A stretch of DNA of 64,000 nucleotides from the NCBI GenBank assembly GCA_012295275.1, contig CM022672.1:24199930-24263929 (forward strand), given 5' to 3'. This document shows, in pieces, positions 61,641-64,000 of the stretch. The translations under genes were made by a program, and so were the position numbers. The notes below the pieces were generated by a model, which saw only the letters and a list, made by a program, of their open reading frames with translations, was not told the DNA's origin and made no database searches. The DNA comes from Chrysomallon squamiferum (lineage: Eukaryota; Mollusca; Gastropoda; Neomphalida; Peltospiridae). Positions within the stretch are counted from its first letter, which is position 1. Every line of letters starts with the position of its first letter.

Positions 61641-63006
61641 CAAATTACGTTTATGTTCAATAATAAATTCCACTATTTTTTCCTCTCTTTTATAATATTT
61701 GATGAATTCCACGCGAAATACAATTAACAAAAAAGTATTAAGTATTAGTTGCACTACATGTAACATGTCAAAAATACCGGCCTCGAATGACTTTTAATGA
61801 AAATGCTTCCGTTCATTAACTACTGTCCATCAAAAACACTGTGCTAAGTTGCACGTAAATAGATTTCATTAATGTTCATACATTCTAATAAATTTAATTT
61901 TTATATGTATATCGATTCTGTTTATTGTTTTCTTCCTCTGAGTATTCTGCTTCATTGCAACGGTAGTAACTAGTTCTCCGTAACTAAAAGTGTACATTAG
62001 TTTATTGGCCTCTGGCAATAACATTTTCACAACTGATGTGTCGGTCTGTTATTGCATTGTAACAAGAAACAAACTGTTACAGCTGATCCCTTGATAATTG
62101 AGTTGCCAAACCAATTAAAAGCATACATGTGAGGTTCCGATGTTTTGTGTTGAAATGAGCATTGTTCATGCTTTGTACTGATCTTGGTGGTGCACCAGGA
62201 ATGAACGGTGGTACTACATTCCTGTTATTGAAATCGTATTCGGTCAACGGTCAACAAACTCAGAAGTGACAGAGCAAATGAACTCACGCTCTTGAAATAT
62301 GTTCATTTTAGAAACGTGATTCATTTTCCCGATCTAACTCGCTAAATCAATACAGGCCAATATTTCGATACGGATTCATGAATTCCATCCTCCATCTAAA
62401 TGTTTTCGTTTTTATGATTATATATTGCCACCCCTCAACAAAATTCAGTTATCACAATGTAATAGAACGGTGTACGTCGCTAAATAATTACATTTGCTTA
62501 ATTAGTGGATAAGACTTACCCAGCCTTTAGCTCAGGGGCACGCACAGGGGCACTTTATCTAAGTACAAACACAGCTGCCCATCCAGAAATGTTGCGATTT
62601 TGAACACTGATAAAATCCAGCAGAATAACATCTGCAGACAGTGTATCCACTGAAACGGTAAACGGGTCAATGTGCCACGAATAAAGCCAAGTATATCAGT
62701 GGTAACATATATACATTTTTAAAAATGTAAACCATCGAGACAGATTTCATTGTAATGCACGTCGTTGTAACAGGATACTCCCACTTCATCTCCGTGATTC
62801 GTCTCAATGGCTTGTCACGCATGAAATAAAGTTTCACACAACTGAAAGCTTAGATACAGCTTACCAGAATGAAAAAAAAAAAAGAATTATGTACGCAGTA
62901 ACAATACGATGCGTCAAATAGAGCTTTGTATAAAAATGTATGTCGTGTGGGGTATTCGCCGAGTAAGAAAAAGAAGCAAAATACATAAAATCCTAATAAT
63001 CTGAGT
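61641..63006. other. Intergenic stretch, nothing supported
   Basis: Ordinary-complexity DNA, somewhat less AT-rich at 62000-62800. I see no ORF over 60 codons with protein character, no splice-site pair and no repeat. Confidence 0.5.
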
Positions 63007-63041
<35 letters not shown>

Positions 63042-63135
63042 CCATTAGCCTCGTAGTTAATATGCTGGACTTAGTGCAAACACATTCTGAGATCGATTTC
63101 AGTGATGATTCTTTTTTTTTTTGTGTGTGTGTGTC
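63007..63135 (+). mobile_element. tRNA-like SINE head next to a poly(A) run
   Basis: After an A run of about 32 (63007-63038) comes GCCCATTAGCCTCGTAGTTA, with TAGTTAATATGCTGGAC (A-box-like) and, about 35 bases on, GAGATCGATTTCAGTG (B-box-like). The order and spacing resemble a degraded tRNA-derived SINE head, with T and GT runs after it. The B box is imperfect, so this is not a functional tRNA. Confidence 0.45.
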
Positions 63136-64000
63136 TGTGTGTGCGTGGTAGCAACATGGAGGATAGTAAAACATTTTATATTCTGTTATGCTAACTCACT
63201 GATATGTTAATCTAATACTGGTGTGTGTAATAGATCACACTTTTTCGCAGATCCACTTCACATTAATTTGATCCTTTCCATGTTCTCAGTTTAAACCGAC
63301 GCCGTCACACAGATTCAAGTTACCTACTTGTTACAGTGGGCCGGAAATACTATAATAAAATGATAAAACCCGTTTGTCATTATTGTGAATGAGTGTCAAC
63401 TTCATTTGTAAACTGTAAAACCTACTCAGAACGTGTCTGGTTTTGATTAAATTTAAAATGAATTTACGGACGAAAATAGCCAGAGTGTAGGAGTTTATTT
63501 CAGTTAAATGAGTATAAATCTTTCGCAATATCAAACATTTTTTTTTTTTTTTTTCCAGAGGCTGTTAAATAATAATTAAAAAAATATCCCAAAAACTAAA
63601 AAAAAAAAAAATGTGGCTACAGAACTTAAATTTGTTTCTAATTATTATATATATAAAAGACTCTTGTAACATAAGATATGAACTTTTCTCTTCCTTATTT
63701 TAAGTTTTATGTCTATATTGTAATATTAGAAATAAGTCAATTAAGGAAACGAAGGTTTATATATAAGCTTCAGACGTTTAAAAAACTCAGCTACAACAAA
63801 ACAGTATCTGGTTACTATGTAACAAATGATGACATTATAAACAGAACTGTTAGCTAAATTACAAAAGAATAAAATCATTTGGACAGTAGAAAATGAAATA
63901 GGATTACAATAAAATCTAAAATTTAAATAAATGTCTAAACAATAGGATTAAAACGTAATTATTTCTCTCCTTTTTGCAGATTTATGATCGATGAGAGAGA
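63136..64000. other. AT-rich end of window, nothing supported
   Basis: T run at 63539-63555, A run near 63600, otherwise plain sequence. No feature is recognised up to the window edge. Confidence 0.5.

Noticed and set aside
61064-61766. Pro/Thr/Ser/His-rich frames up to 125 codons
   Set aside because: Cryptic ACC/ACT repeat; open in every frame and both strands.

Overview
This is an AT-rich, microsatellite-laden piece of an animal (metazoan) nuclear genome. It has spliceosomal introns with GT-AG borders, a recognisable DDRGK1 (UFM1 pathway) gene, an intronless rhodopsin-class amine receptor, and eukaryotic repeats: a foldback DNA element, pogo/Tigger relics and tRNA-like SINE heads. No operon, ribosome binding site, CRISPR or other prokaryotic architecture is seen. 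Gene density is very low, and the long (ATT)n, (GT)n, (GATA)n and poly(A/T) tracts fit an invertebrate with a large repetitive genome. A mollusc, perhaps a cephalopod, is my best guess, but that is inference from style and not proven by any single feature.

Layout. The first 4 kb is AT-rich and simple-repeat-rich, with one degenerate C2H2-finger-like ORF (1036-1185). At 4717-5739 (+) lies an uninterrupted 340-codon ORF for a Pro/Gln/Tyr-rich protein with 17-residue repeats, a compact 65-70-residue segment that looks folded, and a charged Tyr/Arg/Asp tail. I do not recognise the family. Convergent to it, 8202-13992 (-) holds a complete eight-exon DDRGK1 gene encoding 303 residues. Its first coding exon is duplicated. 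The second copy sits between exons 2 and 3, is open, keeps a splice donor, and would join exon 3 in frame. Just beyond the gene's 5' end are a Tigger-like terminus (14072) and a 1.7-kb foldback element (14699-16406). That element's core contains AGT-rich DNA and a cluster of six AGGTCA motifs.

From 16.4 to 23.3 kb I see only AT-rich DNA and simple repeats. At 23624-24661 (-) is a single-exon, 345-residue GPCR with all the hallmark aminergic residues, closest in my memory to vertebrate 5-HT4 receptors. A possible 5' non-coding exon with its own 40-codon ORF lies at 25118-25250. At 28.9-31.0 kb (-) I assembled a hypothetical two-exon gene of 165 codons from matching splice phases and a polyadenylation signal. 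At 33.8 kb is a CpG-richer pocket with a perfect E2F palindrome and a possible short first coding exon. At 36713-37476 is a Tigger-like element with a frameshifted transposase N-terminus.

The remainder, about 37.5-64 kb, shows no gene I can support. It holds microsatellites, two tRNA-like SINE heads, a small terminal-inverted-repeat element and A/T runs. The coding genes are unrelated in function: an ER ufmylation adaptor, a neurotransmitter receptor and orphan proteins. Nothing suggests a functional cluster.
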